The notes beneath the pieces were generated by a model, which saw only the letters and a list, made by a program, of their open reading frames with translations, ran no database searches and was not told where the DNA came from. From positions 248,001 through 312,000 of the forward strand of contig JAEZTC010000013.1 in the NCBI GenBank assembly GCA_023421675.1: a DNA stretch of 64,000 nucleotides, written 5' to 3'. Position numbers and translations under genes: made by a program. Shown here one piece after another: positions 51,596 to 59,717 of this stretch (the first letter of the stretch is position 1; the number at the start of each line of letters is the position of its first letter). The stretch is from Bacillota bacterium (GTDB lineage: Bacteria > Bacillota > Clostridia > Acetivibrionales > JANLFN01).

Positions 51596-52297
51596 TTGAA
51601 CTACATTGACATTATTGTCATAGCTGTTGTTATCGGTTTTGCAATTTTTGGTATGAAAACGGGGTTTCTGCTTTCAGCTTATAGAATTGCATCCTTTTTT
51701 CTATCAATTTTTCTGGCAATTAAACTATATCCAATATTTTCAAAACTCATGCAAAAAACCTTTATTTTTACAAGTATCAGAAACTCTATATATGGAAGCG
51801 TTGTAAAACAAGCCCCGGAAGCAACCGGGCAGGTTAAGCAGGTTGCCGCTGATACAGTTATCAGTAATATGAATATGCCTGGTTTTCTTAAACCTGTAGT
51901 AAGGAACACGGTAGTAGATAAAATTGACCCCACAAAGCTTATTGATACATCTAAGGTTATGGGTACAGTGAGTGATGCATTGGCAAAAATAGTTATGGAT
52001 GTGTTAAGTCTTATACTTCTTTACATACTTATCAGAATAGCACTTGTATTCTTCAAATTCGTAATAAAGGGTCTTACAAAGCTTCCGCTGCTTAAACAGG
52101 TAAACAACCTTGGCGGGTTCATCCTTGGAGCGGTAGAAGGCGTTCTTGCCCTTTATATTGCATTTGCTTTAATTACTTTGTTCCATACATCCGGGGGAAT
52201 GGCCGGTTTATTTGCAAGCATTGACAACTCTCTGATTGCCAGGACTTTTTACGAACATAACTTTATTGTAAATTGGATGTTCCCGAAGTCGAGTTAA
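51596..52297 (+). CDS. CvpA family membrane protein
   Basis: The 233-residue protein opens YIDIIVIAVVIGFAIFGMKTGFLLSAYRIASFFLSIFLAIKLYP, the CvpA signature with two helices and the conserved Gly/Lys turn. A long loop (about 60-125) precedes two more helices and VNNLGGFILGAVEGVLALYIAF. E. coli CvpA is linked to colicin V production and bile resistance. TTG 51596 follows GGGGGTG. No terminator is obvious right after it; the repeat-rich region begins four bases later. Confidence 0.85.
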   Translation: MNYIDIIVIAVVIGFAIFGMKTGFLLSAYRIASFFLSIFLAIKLYPIFSKLMQKTFIFTSIRNSIYGSVVKQAPEATGQVKQVAADTVISNMNMPGFLKPVVRNTVVDKIDPTKLIDTSKVMGTVSDALAKIVMDVLSLILLYILIRIALVFFKFVIKGLTKLPLLKQVNNLGGFILGAVEGVLALYIAFALITLFHTSGGMAGLFASIDNSLIARTFYEHNFIVNWMFPKSS

Positions 52298-52300
52298 AGC

Positions 52301-52334
52301 AATTGAAAATTGAGAATGGAGAATTGAGAATTAA
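52301..52334 (+). repeat. AATTGAGAATGG-type low-complexity repeat, left of ilvD
   Basis: A run of AATTGA(G/A)AAT(GG/T) units. The 19-base word AATTGAGAATGGAGAATTG (52308-52326) recurs exactly as its reverse complement at 54712-54730, on the other side of ilvD. The next bases (52335-52420) hold loose ACAGTTA repeats. Confidence 0.85.
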
Positions 52335-52466
52335 AGGCAACAGACAGTTAAGCAGTTAGCAAGATGACGAGAAGACTTAAAAAGACAGTTAACAGTTGAC
52401 AGAGGACAGTGTACAGTTAAAAACATAAAAGATTAAGAGCAGTGGAAAGATCAGGCAGCTATTTTT

Positions 52467-52515
52467 AGTCGGTGGAACCGACTTGGTTTTGATAGCCGTG
52501 GGTTTCAACCCACGG
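52467..52515 (+). repeat. Pair of tight hairpins, REP-like element
   Basis: Two adjacent perfect hairpins: AGTCGGT-GGA-ACCGACT (52467-52483) and CCGTGGGTT-TC-AACCCACGG (52496-52515), separated by 12 bases. The GTGGGTT..AACCCAC core resembles extragenic palindromes that are widespread in bacterial genomes. It is far more GC-rich than the surrounding DNA. No transposase lies in the window. Confidence 0.7.
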
Positions 52516-52520
52516 GGGAG

Positions 52521-52716
52521 GGGTATATAAGAGAAACGATAGGTGTTATTTTAAGCTAAGTCTTTTTGCGGCGGGCAAAGACCGAGTTGGCAGGTTTATG
52601 TATCTGAATGAAAACAATTAACGGAGTTTTTAAATATTAATGAATTCTGCCTTTTAATGCCACGTTATAGACAATTCAAGTACGGGCGTAGTAAAATTAA
52701 AATAACAAACACTCTA
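52521..52716 (+). other. Non-coding stretch between the REP-like hairpins and the ilvD leader hairpin
   Basis: A GTCTTT/AAAGAC hairpin near 52561-52583 is visible. I see no gene, T-box or clear promoter for ilvD. Confidence 0.5.
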
Positions 52717-52739
52717 AATAGCCGGATTACCCGGCTATT
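52717..52739 (+). terminator. Hairpin upstream of ilvD, possible terminator
   Basis: A 9-bp perfect stem (AATAGCCGG at 52717-52725 with 52731-52739) and a 5-base loop, followed by ATTATTATA rather than a clean T-run. It may end cvpA transcription weakly or act in an ilvD leader. Confidence 0.45.
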
Positions 52740-52791
52740 ATTATACCTATAAAGATAGAAACTCAACTTTAAATAGAAGGTGGGAAATGTA

Positions 52792-54450
52792 ATGAGAAGT
52801 GATACCGTTAAAAAAGGAATTGAACGCGCACCGCATAGGTCTCTTTTTAAAGCTATGGGATACACTGATGAAGAAATAAGCAGACCATTGATTGGTGTTG
52901 TTAACTCAAAAAGTGAGATAATTCCGGGGCATATAAACCTGGATAAAATAGCTGAAGCAGTTAAAGCCGGAATCAGAATGGCCGGAGGTACTCCGGTAGA
53001 ATTTGGAGCTATTGGAGTATGCGATGGAATTGCAATGGGTCATACCGGTATGAAGTACTCCCTTGCTACAAGAGAACTGATAGCTGATTCCTGTGAGGCC
53101 ATGGGAATGGCTCATAGCTTCGATGGCATGGTATTTATACCTAACTGTGACAAGATAGTTCCCGGCATGATAATGGCAGCTGCAAGAATAAATGTACCTT
53201 CGGTTGTAATAAGCGGCGGACCAATGCTGTCTGTTGTACGAAACGGAAAACAGCTTGATTTTAACAGTATGATGGAAGCGGTTGGTGCTGTTAAAGCTGG
53301 TAAAATGACAGAAGAGGAAATGTGTGACCTTGAAAACCATGCATGCCCCGGATGCGGTTCGTGTTCCGGTATGTTTACCGCAAACTCCATGAACTGCTTG
53401 ACAGAGGTCTTGGGAATGGGCCTTACAGGGAATGGTACAATCCCGGCGGTTTATGCGGAAAGGATACGCCTTGCTAAAACGGCAGGAATGAAGGTTATGG
53501 AACTGGTTGAAAAAAATATCAAACCTTCAGATATCCTTACACAAAAGGCTTTTCAAAATGCATTGACAGTAGATATGGCACTTGGATGTTCCACAAATTC
53601 GGTACTTCACTTGCCGGCGATTGCCAATGAGGTCGGAATAGAAATCAATCTTGATATTATAAATGAAATTAGTGCGAAGGTGCCTAATCTTTGCAAGCTT
53701 TCACCTGCAGGACATCACCATATACAAGATCTATATGCTGCAGGAGGTGTTCAGGCCGTAATGAAGGAGCTGTCCAAAAAGAATCTTCTTCACCTTGATC
53801 TGATGACAGCCACAGGTAAAACAGTTGGTGAGAATATTGAGACTTCAAAAGTCCTTGATGATGAAGTAATAAGGAGTATAGACAATCCTTACAGCACAAC
53901 CGGAGGAATAGCAGTCCTCCGTGGGAATATAGCTCCGGATGGTGCAGTTGTAAAACGTTCTGCTGTAGCAAAGGAAATGTTAGTTCATAAGGGGCCTGCA
54001 AGGGTTTTTGATTCGGAAGATGCTGCAATTGAAGCCATTTACAACGGAAAAATTGTTAAGGGTGACGTTGTAGTAATACGTTATGAAGGCCCAAAAGGCG
54101 GTCCCGGAATGAGGGAAATGCTTGGACCCACTTCATCTATAGCAGGAATGGGATTGGATAAGGATGTTGCTTTGATTACTGACGGAAGGTTTTCAGGGGC
54201 TTCCAGGGGTGCATCAATAGGGCACGTTTCACCTGAAGCAATGGAAGGCGGTCCTGTTGCAATTATCAAAGAAGGCGATATTGTAAGTATAGATATACCT
54301 GCTGGTAAGCTTGATATAGAAGTAAGCAGCGAGGAAATTGAAAGAAGATTGAAGGAATGGACAGCTCCGCAGCCTAAAATAACATCAGGATACCTTGGAA
54401 GATATGCAAGACAGGTATCATCTGCAAGCACAGGAGCGGTATTAAAATAA
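52792..54450 (+). CDS. ilvD: Dihydroxy-acid dehydratase
   Basis: The 552-residue Fe-S enzyme dehydrates dihydroxy acids to 2-oxoacids in valine/isoleucine synthesis. Cluster-binding cysteines are in IPNCDKIVPGM and NHACPGCGSCSGMFTANSMN. Other blocks are GVVNSKSEIIPGH, DMALGCSTNSVLHL, DGRFSGASRG and GHVSPEA. Length is normal. ATG 52792 follows AAGGTGGGA; GTG 52780 overlaps it. ilvB follows, but a 297-base repeat-rich gap separates the two. Confidence 0.96.
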   Translation: MRSDTVKKGIERAPHRSLFKAMGYTDEEISRPLIGVVNSKSEIIPGHINLDKIAEAVKAGIRMAGGTPVEFGAIGVCDGIAMGHTGMKYSLATRELIADSCEAMGMAHSFDGMVFIPNCDKIVPGMIMAAARINVPSVVISGGPMLSVVRNGKQLDFNSMMEAVGAVKAGKMTEEEMCDLENHACPGCGSCSGMFTANSMNCLTEVLGMGLTGNGTIPAVYAERIRLAKTAGMKVMELVEKNIKPSDILTQKAFQNALTVDMALGCSTNSVLHLPAIANEVGIEINLDIINEISAKVPNLCKLSPAGHHHIQDLYAAGGVQAVMKELSKKNLLHLDLMTATGKTVGENIETSKVLDDEVIRSIDNPYSTTGGIAVLRGNIAPDGAVVKRSAVAKEMLVHKGPARVFDSEDAAIEAIYNGKIVKGDVVVIRYEGPKGGPGMREMLGPTSSIAGMGLDKDVALITDGRFSGASRGASIGHVSPEAMEGGPVAIIKEGDIVSIDIPAGKLDIEVSSEEIERRLKEWTAPQPKITSGYLGRYARQVSSASTGAVLK

Positions 54451-54484
54451 TTAAGAATTGAAGAATTGAGAATTGAGAATTAAA
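54451..54484 (+). repeat. AATTGAGAATT repeat immediately after ilvD
   Basis: Tandem AATT(G/A)AGAATTGA units begin directly after the ilvD stop. They match the left copy (52301-52334) in direct orientation and can pair with the inverted copies at 54656-54731. Bases 54485-54655 between them are AT-rich with no gene. Confidence 0.8.
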
Positions 54485-54655
54485 ACAAAAGAAATTCAGA
54501 AAAGAACTTAAATAAAATAATGCAGTTGAATGACATATTGAAAATAATTTAGAAAATGAATTGAAAATTGGAACAAAGAAGTTGTAAAGAATTATAAATA
54601 GTTAGAGCTGTGAACGGACTTATTGAGAATTAAAAAATGATGACTTTATATTTGT

Positions 54656-54731
54656 TATTCTCAATTTTCCATTCTCAATTCTCCATTGCTTTTATCTTCA
54701 TTCTCAATTATCAATTCTCCATTCTCAATTT
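54656..54731 (-). repeat. Inverted copies of the AATTGAGAATGG repeat before ilvB
   Basis: Two inverted copies (about 54656-54687 and 54699-54731) read TTCTCAATT, CCATTCTCAATT and CTCCATT. The second contains the exact complement of the 19-base word at 52308-52326. The stretch stays open in frame with ilvB back to ATG 54637, giving an unlikely FSIFHSQFSI-type peptide. Confidence 0.85.
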
Positions 54732-54747
54732 GAAAAGGGGTGTGGTT

Positions 54748-56415
54748 ATGAAACTGAATGGTTCTGACATTTTAATGGAATGCCTGTTGGAACAAGGTGT
54801 AGATACAGTCTTTGGTTTCCCGGGCGGTGCTGTGCTAAATATATACGATGCACTATATAAGTACAAGGATAGAATAAGACATATTTTAACTTCGCATGAG
54901 CAGGGTGCGTCGCATGCTGCAGACGGGTATGCGAGGGCTACAGGAAAGGTGGGCGTTTGCATAGCTACATCTGGGCCAGGTGCAACAAACCTGGTTACCG
55001 GAATTGCAACTGCTTACATGGATTCAATTCCAATGGTTGCAATTACAGGTCAGGTAGCAACCAGCCTGCTGGGAAAGGACTCCTTCCAGGAGGTTGATAT
55101 AACAGGTGTTACAATGCCTATTACCAAGCATAATTACATTGTAAAAGATGTACAAAAGCTTGCCGATACTATAAGACAGGCATTTATAATTGCTGCAGAA
55201 GGAAGGCCCGGACCTGTACTTATTGATATTTGCAAGGATGTAAGCGCAGATGTTACTGAGTTTTATCCAAAGCAGCTCCAAAAGCCTGCAGAGTTTGAAA
55301 TTGGCGTAAGTGATAATGAAATAGAGAGGGCGGCTCAGGTCATTAACAAGTCTAAAAAGCCTGTAATACTTTCTGGCGGTGGAGTTGCAATTTCCGGTGC
55401 TCATGAAGAGGTTCTTACACTTGCTGAAAAGGCAGGCATACCGGTTTCAACGACACTTATGGGATTGGGTTCATTTCCAGGCACTCATGAACTGTTTACA
55501 GGCCTTGTAGGTATGCATGGAACAAAAACATCAAACCTTGCAGTATCTGAGACTGATTTGTTTATTGCAATTGGTGCTCGGTTCAGTGACAGGGTTGTAA
55601 GTAATGTAAACAAGTTTGCACCCAGAGCAGAAATTATGCATATTGACATAGATGCTGCCGAAATTGGCAAGAATATTAAAGTAAACCATCCGCTCGTAGG
55701 AAATATTAAGCTTATACTTAAAAAATTAATTGATAGGGTAGAAAAAAATAGTAGAGCTGAATGGGTGGAAAAATCCAATGAGTGGAAGCGCGCTTATCCT
55801 TTAAAATCAGAATGGAACGGTGAATTGAAACCGCAATTTATTGTTGAGAAAATATATGAAATGACTCATGGAGATGCTTTGATTACTACTGAAGTAGGAC
55901 AGAATCAGTTTTGGGCTGCTCAGTTCTATAAGTACACAAAGCCAAGGCAGTATATATCTTCAGGCGGTTTTGGAACAATGGGCTTTGGCCTTGGTGCATG
56001 TATAGGTGCACAAATAGGTAGGCCTGATAAAAAGGTAATAAATATTGCGGGTGACGGAAGTTTCAGAATGAACTTGACAGAACTTGCAACAGCAGTAGAA
56101 TATAAGGTGCCGATAATAATTGCCATTTTAAACAATAGGGTTTTGGGAATGGTAAGACAATGGCAGGAATTATTTTATGCCGGAAGATATTCTGCAACAA
56201 CTATTGACAGAGGTACTGATTTTGTAGCTCTTGCAAGGGCGTTTGGAGCCGAAGGGATAAATGTTTCAAGACCTGAGGAGGTGGCTCCTGCATTGGAAAA
56301 GGCATTAGCCTCAGTTGATGTCCCGGTGGTTATTAATTTTGATATAGGAATGAATGAAAAAGTATTTCCTATTGTACCTCCAGGATCACCAATATATGAA
56401 ATTATTGAAGGGTAA
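54748..56415 (+). CDS. ilvB: Acetolactate synthase large subunit
   Basis: The 555-residue thiamine-diphosphate enzyme condenses pyruvate to acetolactate (or with 2-oxobutyrate) for branched-chain amino acids. Visible are the N-terminal VFGFPGGAVLNIYDALY and catalytic Glu in SHEQGASHAADGYAR, then GPGATNLVTGIATAYMDSIP, and the C-terminal ThDP/Mg site GDGSFRMNLTELATAVEYKVPIIIAILNN. ATG 54748 follows AAGGGGTGTGG; the open frame upstream to 54637 crosses repeat DNA and is not likely coding. No regulatory ilvN gene follows; the next genes are for L33 and SecE. Confidence 0.93.
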   Translation: MKLNGSDILMECLLEQGVDTVFGFPGGAVLNIYDALYKYKDRIRHILTSHEQGASHAADGYARATGKVGVCIATSGPGATNLVTGIATAYMDSIPMVAITGQVATSLLGKDSFQEVDITGVTMPITKHNYIVKDVQKLADTIRQAFIIAAEGRPGPVLIDICKDVSADVTEFYPKQLQKPAEFEIGVSDNEIERAAQVINKSKKPVILSGGGVAISGAHEEVLTLAEKAGIPVSTTLMGLGSFPGTHELFTGLVGMHGTKTSNLAVSETDLFIAIGARFSDRVVSNVNKFAPRAEIMHIDIDAAEIGKNIKVNHPLVGNIKLILKKLIDRVEKNSRAEWVEKSNEWKRAYPLKSEWNGELKPQFIVEKIYEMTHGDALITTEVGQNQFWAAQFYKYTKPRQYISSGGFGTMGFGLGACIGAQIGRPDKKVINIAGDGSFRMNLTELATAVEYKVPIIIAILNNRVLGMVRQWQELFYAGRYSATTIDRGTDFVALARAFGAEGINVSRPEEVAPALEKALASVDVPVVINFDIGMNEKVFPIVPPGSPIYEIIEG

Positions 56416-56428
56416 GATTGTTACTTGT

Positions 56429-56467
56429 GAGTTTATAGTTCATCCGAGCCGGATGAATTATAAACTC
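56429..56467 (+). terminator. Long hairpin after ilvB
   Basis: An 18-pair stem (56429-56446 with 56450-56467, one G-T pair) with a 3-base loop, then TTGACTTTTAG. It is strong as a structure, but the T-run is weak. Confidence 0.65.
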
Positions 56468-56496
56468 TTGACTTTTAGTAAAATATATGTTAAATT
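56468..56496 (+). promoter_or_regulatory. Candidate sigma-A promoter for rpmG-secE-nusG
   Basis: TTGACT (56468-56473) and TAAATT (56491-56496) with a 17-base spacer, 92 bases before rpmG. It directly follows the ilvB hairpin. Confidence 0.55.
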
Positions 56497-56587
56497 ATTT
56501 ATTGCTTCGTCGTAAAGGTCTTTTTTTTTATGCAAAAAATATTTTTATTTACGTAGACGTACAGACCAGAAGCTGGAGGTGTAGAAA

Positions 56588-56737
56588 ATGAGAGTAAAGA
56601 TAACATTGGCTTGTTCAGAATGCAAACAGAGAAATTACAATGGCATGAAGAATAAGAAGAATGACCCGGACAGGCTTGAAATGAATAAGTATTGCAGATT
56701 TTGCCGCAAGCACACAACTCATAAAGAAACAAAATAA
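56588..56737 (+). CDS. rpmG: 50S ribosomal protein L33
   Basis: This 49-residue protein reads MRVKITLACSECKQRNYNGM and continues to CRFCRKHTTHKETK, the zinc-binding (CxxC...CxxC) form of L33. It belongs to the large ribosomal subunit near the E site. ATG 56588 follows GGAGGTG at good spacing. secE follows 26 bases later; the order rpmG-secE-nusG is standard. Confidence 0.95.
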   Translation: MRVKITLACSECKQRNYNGMKNKKNDPDRLEMNKYCRFCRKHTTHKETK

Positions 56738-56763
56738 TTAAGAAGAATTGCGAGGATGTAGAT

Positions 56764-56985
56764 ATGGCGGATGTTGCTAAAACTTCAAAACTGAACAACG
56801 CTGCTAAGGGTTTTTCGAGATTCTTTAAGGACGTAAGGTACGAGCTGAAAAAGGTTATTTGGCCGACCAGGCAGCAGCTTATCAATAATACCGGAACGGT
56901 TTTACTGGCTTGCTTATTTATAGGCGCTCTGATATGGATTGTTGATGTTGTGATGGATAAGCTTTTGAAGCTGTTCTTTGTCTAA
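56764..56985 (+). CDS. secE: Preprotein translocase subunit SecE
   Basis: The 73-residue protein has the short Gram-positive SecE form: an amphipathic FFKDVRYELKKVIWPTRQQL followed by one membrane helix (TVLLACLFIGALIWIVDVVM). SecE clamps SecY in the translocon. ATG 56764 follows GCGAGGATG. nusG follows 26 bases later. Confidence 0.94.
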   Translation: MADVAKTSKLNNAAKGFSRFFKDVRYELKKVIWPTRQQLINNTGTVLLACLFIGALIWIVDVVMDKLLKLFFV

Positions 56986-57011
56986 AAAAGGTAAGGAGGA
57001 CATAGGACATA

Positions 57012-57545
57012 ATGCAGCTTAATGATATGTCTGAAGGTGCCAAGTGGTATGTTGTACATACCTATTCCGGCTATGAAAATAAAGTAAAAGCCAACCTCGA
57101 AAAAATAGTGGAAAACAGGAATATGCAGGAGTATATCCTTGATATTGTTGTTCCTATGGAAGAGCAGATAGAAATCAAGGATGGTAAAAAGAAGGCTACC
57201 TTAAAAAAGGTCTTCCCTGGTTATGTTCTTGTAAAAATGATAATGTCAGATGAATCCTGGTACGTTGTCAGAAACACAAGAGGTGTTACGGGTTTCGTAG
57301 GGCCAGGATCAAAGCCTGTGCCATTAACAGAGGATGAAATAAGAAGTATGGGTGTTGAAGAATTTGCACCTCTTCTTGACTATGAAGTAGGGGACAATGT
57401 AAGAGTTGTTTCCGGACCTCTTGAAAACTTCATAGGAATTGTTGAAGAAATCAATATGGAGAAGAAAAAGGTAAGGGTTGCTGTTTCCATGTTTGGAAGA
57501 GAAACTCCTGTAGAACTTGAACTTCCCCAGATACAAAAGATATAA
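57012..57545 (+). CDS. nusG: Transcription termination/antitermination protein NusG
   Basis: The 177-residue protein contains the NGN domain (WYVVHTYSGYENKVKANLEK, FPGYVLVKMIM, VRNTRGVTGFVGPGSKPVPL) and a KOW domain (VGDNVRVVSGPLENFIGIVEEINMEKKKVRVAVSMFGRETPVEL). NusG tethers RNA polymerase to pausing and termination and to the leading ribosome. ATG 57012 is used; ATG 57027 (MSEGAKWYVV) is also possible. AAGGAGG lies upstream. Confidence 0.96.
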   Translation: MQLNDMSEGAKWYVVHTYSGYENKVKANLEKIVENRNMQEYILDIVVPMEEQIEIKDGKKKATLKKVFPGYVLVKMIMSDESWYVVRNTRGVTGFVGPGSKPVPLTEDEIRSMGVEEFAPLLDYEVGDNVRVVSGPLENFIGIVEEINMEKKKVRVAVSMFGRETPVELELPQIQKI

Positions 57546-57656
57546 GTTTTTTGAACCGATAACACGGAATAATAATTCCTGTTTATAAAGTAAATCAGTA
57601 TTGAACCATGAAAACGGACAAATACCGTTTTCCTATTACTTGGGAGGTGGACTAAA

Positions 57657-58082
57657 ATGGCAAAGAAAATAGCAGGTTATGTTAAATTACAGATTCCTGC
57701 AGGAAAAGCAACTCCGGCTCCACCGGTTGGACCAGCTTTAGGACAGCACGGCGTAAACATAATGGGATTTTGTAAGGAATTTAATGAAAGAACAGCAAAA
57801 GACGCAGGATTAATAATTCCTGTAGTTATTACAGTTTATGCTGACAGATCTTTCTCATTCATTACAAAAACTCCGCCAGCAGCTGTGCTTTTAAAGAAAG
57901 CTTGCAAAATTGAGAGCGGCTCCGGTAAACCGAATCTAGATAAAGTTGCTAAAATTTCCAAGGATGAAATCAGAAAGATCGCTGAGTTAAAGATGCCTGA
58001 TTTGAATGCAGCCAGCATTGAAAGTGCAATGAGCATGATCGCTGGTACTGCAAGAAGTATGGGAATTGTAGTAGTAGATTAA
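57657..58082 (+). CDS. rplK: 50S ribosomal protein L11
   Basis: The 141-residue protein shows the L11 blocks: YVKLQIPAGKATPAPPVGPALGQHGVNIMGFCKEFNERT, then TPPAAVLLKKA and the C-terminal rRNA-binding MPDLNAASIESAMSMIAGTARSMGI. L11 forms the GTPase-associated centre with L10/L12. ATG 57657 follows GGGAGGTGG. The 111-base gap after nusG holds an AAAACGG/CCGTTTT hairpin. Confidence 0.97.
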   Translation: MAKKIAGYVKLQIPAGKATPAPPVGPALGQHGVNIMGFCKEFNERTAKDAGLIIPVVITVYADRSFSFITKTPPAAVLLKKACKIESGSGKPNLDKVAKISKDEIRKIAELKMPDLNAASIESAMSMIAGTARSMGIVVVD

Positions 58083-58095
58083 TTGATAGGTGGTT

Positions 58096-58166
58096 GATAA
58101 CAAGGTGAACCGGGTTATCAGCCCAGTAATGTGGGAGGGACTCGTAAGTCCCGGAAAATTTACCAC
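58096..58166 (+). promoter_or_regulatory. Structured L11-L1 intercistronic region, possible L1 binding site
   Basis: Two hairpins are visible: GATAAC/GTTATC (58096-58119) and GGGACT-CGTA-AGTCCC (58137-58152), the latter enclosed by GTGG (58131-58134) and CCAC (58163-58166). In many bacteria L1 represses its own operon by binding a rRNA-like site near here. The match to that site is only by position and form. Confidence 0.35.
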
Positions 58167-58181
58167 GAAGGAGATGATATT

Positions 58182-58877
58182 ATGTTTAGAGGAAAGAAGT
58201 ACGTTGAAAGCTCTAAGATAGTAGATAAAACAAAACTCTATGATCCTGCAGAAGCTTTGGAACTTACTCAGAAAACTGCTAAGGCAAAGTTTGATGAGAC
58301 AGTTGAAGTTCATGTAAGGTTGGGTGTTGACTCAAGACATGCAGATCAGCAGGTTAGAGGTGCTGTAGTACTTCCTCACGGTACAGGTAAGAAAGTAAGA
58401 GTACTTGTATTTGCAAAGGGAGACAAGGTAAAAGAGGCTGAACAAGGCGGCGCTGATTATGTTGGTGCTGAAGATATGGTAACAAAAATTCAGAATGAAA
58501 ACTGGTTCGACTTTGACGTAGTAGTTGCTACCCCTGATATGATGGGTGTTGTAGGTAGACTCGGTAAAGTGCTTGGTCCAAAAGGACTCATGCCTAACCC
58601 AAAAGCAGGAACAGTTACTATGGATGTAGCAAAAGCAATTGCTGATATCAAAGCCGGTAAAATAGAGTACAGATTGGATAAGACAAATATTATTCACTGT
58701 CCTATAGGAAAAGCTTCATTTGGAGCTGAAAAGCTTGGTGACAACTTCCGCGTATTAATGGAAGCGATTGTTAAAGCTAAGCCAGCAGCTGCAAAGGGAC
58801 AGTATCTTAAGAGCGTTGTTGTTTCATCAACAATGGGACCTGGAATTAAAATAAATACACTAAAAGTAACTGACTAA
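58182..58877 (+). CDS. rplA: 50S ribosomal protein L1
   Basis: The 231-residue protein shows KYVESSKIVDKTKLYDPAEALEL, FDETVEVHVRLGVDSRHADQQVRG, VVLPHGTGKKVRVLVFAKGDKVKEAEQGGADYVG and LGPKGLMPNPKAGTV. It is the L1-stalk protein and often a translational repressor. ATG 58182 follows GAAGGAGATGA; GTG 58131 is in frame but lies inside the structured leader. Confidence 0.97.
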   Translation: MFRGKKYVESSKIVDKTKLYDPAEALELTQKTAKAKFDETVEVHVRLGVDSRHADQQVRGAVVLPHGTGKKVRVLVFAKGDKVKEAEQGGADYVGAEDMVTKIQNENWFDFDVVVATPDMMGVVGRLGKVLGPKGLMPNPKAGTVTMDVAKAIADIKAGKIEYRLDKTNIIHCPIGKASFGAEKLGDNFRVLMEAIVKAKPAAAKGQYLKSVVVSSTMGPGIKINTLKVTD

Positions 58878-58934
58878 TATTTTACCCTTTACAAAAAGGA
58901 TAACATGTTGTAATATAGTCAAGTGACAATTGAA

Positions 58935-59000
58935 TCATATGCCATAGACAGCAGGTACATAAAAGTGTAATTGGCTAAGCCATCCTGCCGAGGTGATAAA
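58935..59000 (+). promoter_or_regulatory. Ribosomal protein L10 leader
   Basis: The conserved L10-leader blocks are present in order: GCCATAGACAGCAGG (58941-58955), TAATTGGCTAAGCCATCCTGCCGAGGTG (58968-58995). In Bacillus the L10-L12 complex binds this element and lowers rplJL transcription by termination. Here CATAGACA (58943-58950) is exactly complementary to TGTCTATG (59028-59035) in the terminator loop, an alternative antitermination pairing. Confidence 0.9.
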
Positions 59001-59017
59001 ACTGTTAAAGGTTATAT

Positions 59018-59051
59018 ACCCTTCATGTGTCTATGCATATGAAGGGTTTTT
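59018..59051 (+). terminator. Attenuator terminator before rplJ
   Basis: A 12-pair stem (59018-59029 with 59036-59047, one G-T pair), a 6-base loop, then TTTTTGTTTT. It lies between the L10 leader and rplJ. Confidence 0.9.
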
Positions 59052-59104
59052 GTTTTATAACGACAATTAATAATTGTAATAAATATTGCAAGGAGGTGTA
59101 ATAA

Positions 59105-59638
59105 ATGCCCAGTGAAAAAACTCTTAATGCAAAAAAAGAAGTAGTCAGCGAGCTTTCAACTAAGTTTAAAGAAGCAAAAGCAATGGTTCTTGCTGATTAC
59201 AGAGGACTCACAGTTGAGCAGGATACAGAACTGAGAAGTGCTTTGAGAAAAGCAGGGGTTGAGTATAAAGTTGTTAAGAATACAATGACTAAATTTGCTG
59301 CTGATCAAAATGGACTCGAAGGACTTGATCCTTTCCTGAACGGACCTACAGCTTTAGCATTAAGCACTACCGACCCAGTTGCTCCTGCAAAAGTATTATC
59401 TGATTATGCAAAGAAATACGATAAACTTGAGCTTAAAGTTGGTGTTGTAGAAGGCAAGATTATTGATCTTGCAGGCATAAAGGCTCTTGCAGAACTCCCT
59501 CCAAAGGAAGTTCTCATAGCAAAGGTACTTGGTGGCTTCAATGCTCCTATTTCAGGATTTGTAAATGTCCTGAACGGAAACATAAGAGGTCTTGTAGTAG
59601 CATTGAATGCTATTGCAGAACAGAAGGCAAACGCATAG
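59105..59638 (+). CDS. rplJ: 50S ribosomal protein L10
   Basis: The 177-residue protein shows the N-terminal rRNA-binding part (KKEVVSELSTKFKEAKAMVLADYRGLTVEQDTELRSALRKAGVEYKVVKNTM) and the C-terminal helix that binds L7/L12. It anchors the ribosomal stalk. ATG 59105 follows AAGGAGGTG. It is preceded by its own leader attenuator. Confidence 0.97.
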   Translation: MPSEKTLNAKKEVVSELSTKFKEAKAMVLADYRGLTVEQDTELRSALRKAGVEYKVVKNTMTKFAADQNGLEGLDPFLNGPTALALSTTDPVAPAKVLSDYAKKYDKLELKVGVVEGKIIDLAGIKALAELPPKEVLIAKVLGGFNAPISGFVNVLNGNIRGLVVALNAIAEQKANA

Positions 59639-59717
59639 TTGCATAGACAGGCTGAAAGCCTGAAAGCTTCTTGCATAATAAATATTAAATTATAAAATAT
59701 TACGGAGGTAAATTAAA

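Noticed and set aside
52521..52780. T-box leader before ilvD
   Set aside because: I looked for the conserved T-box sequence (AGGGTGGnACCGCG) and did not find it.
54637..54747. Upstream extension of the ilvB frame starting at ATG 54637
   Set aside because: The extra 37 codons are a translation of AT-rich inverted repeats (FSIFHSQFSI pattern). A proper ribosome site precedes ATG 54748.
58131..58181. N-terminal extension of L1 from GTG 58131
   Set aside because: It translates the structured intercistronic region, and GAAGGAG precedes ATG 58182 where L1 normally starts.
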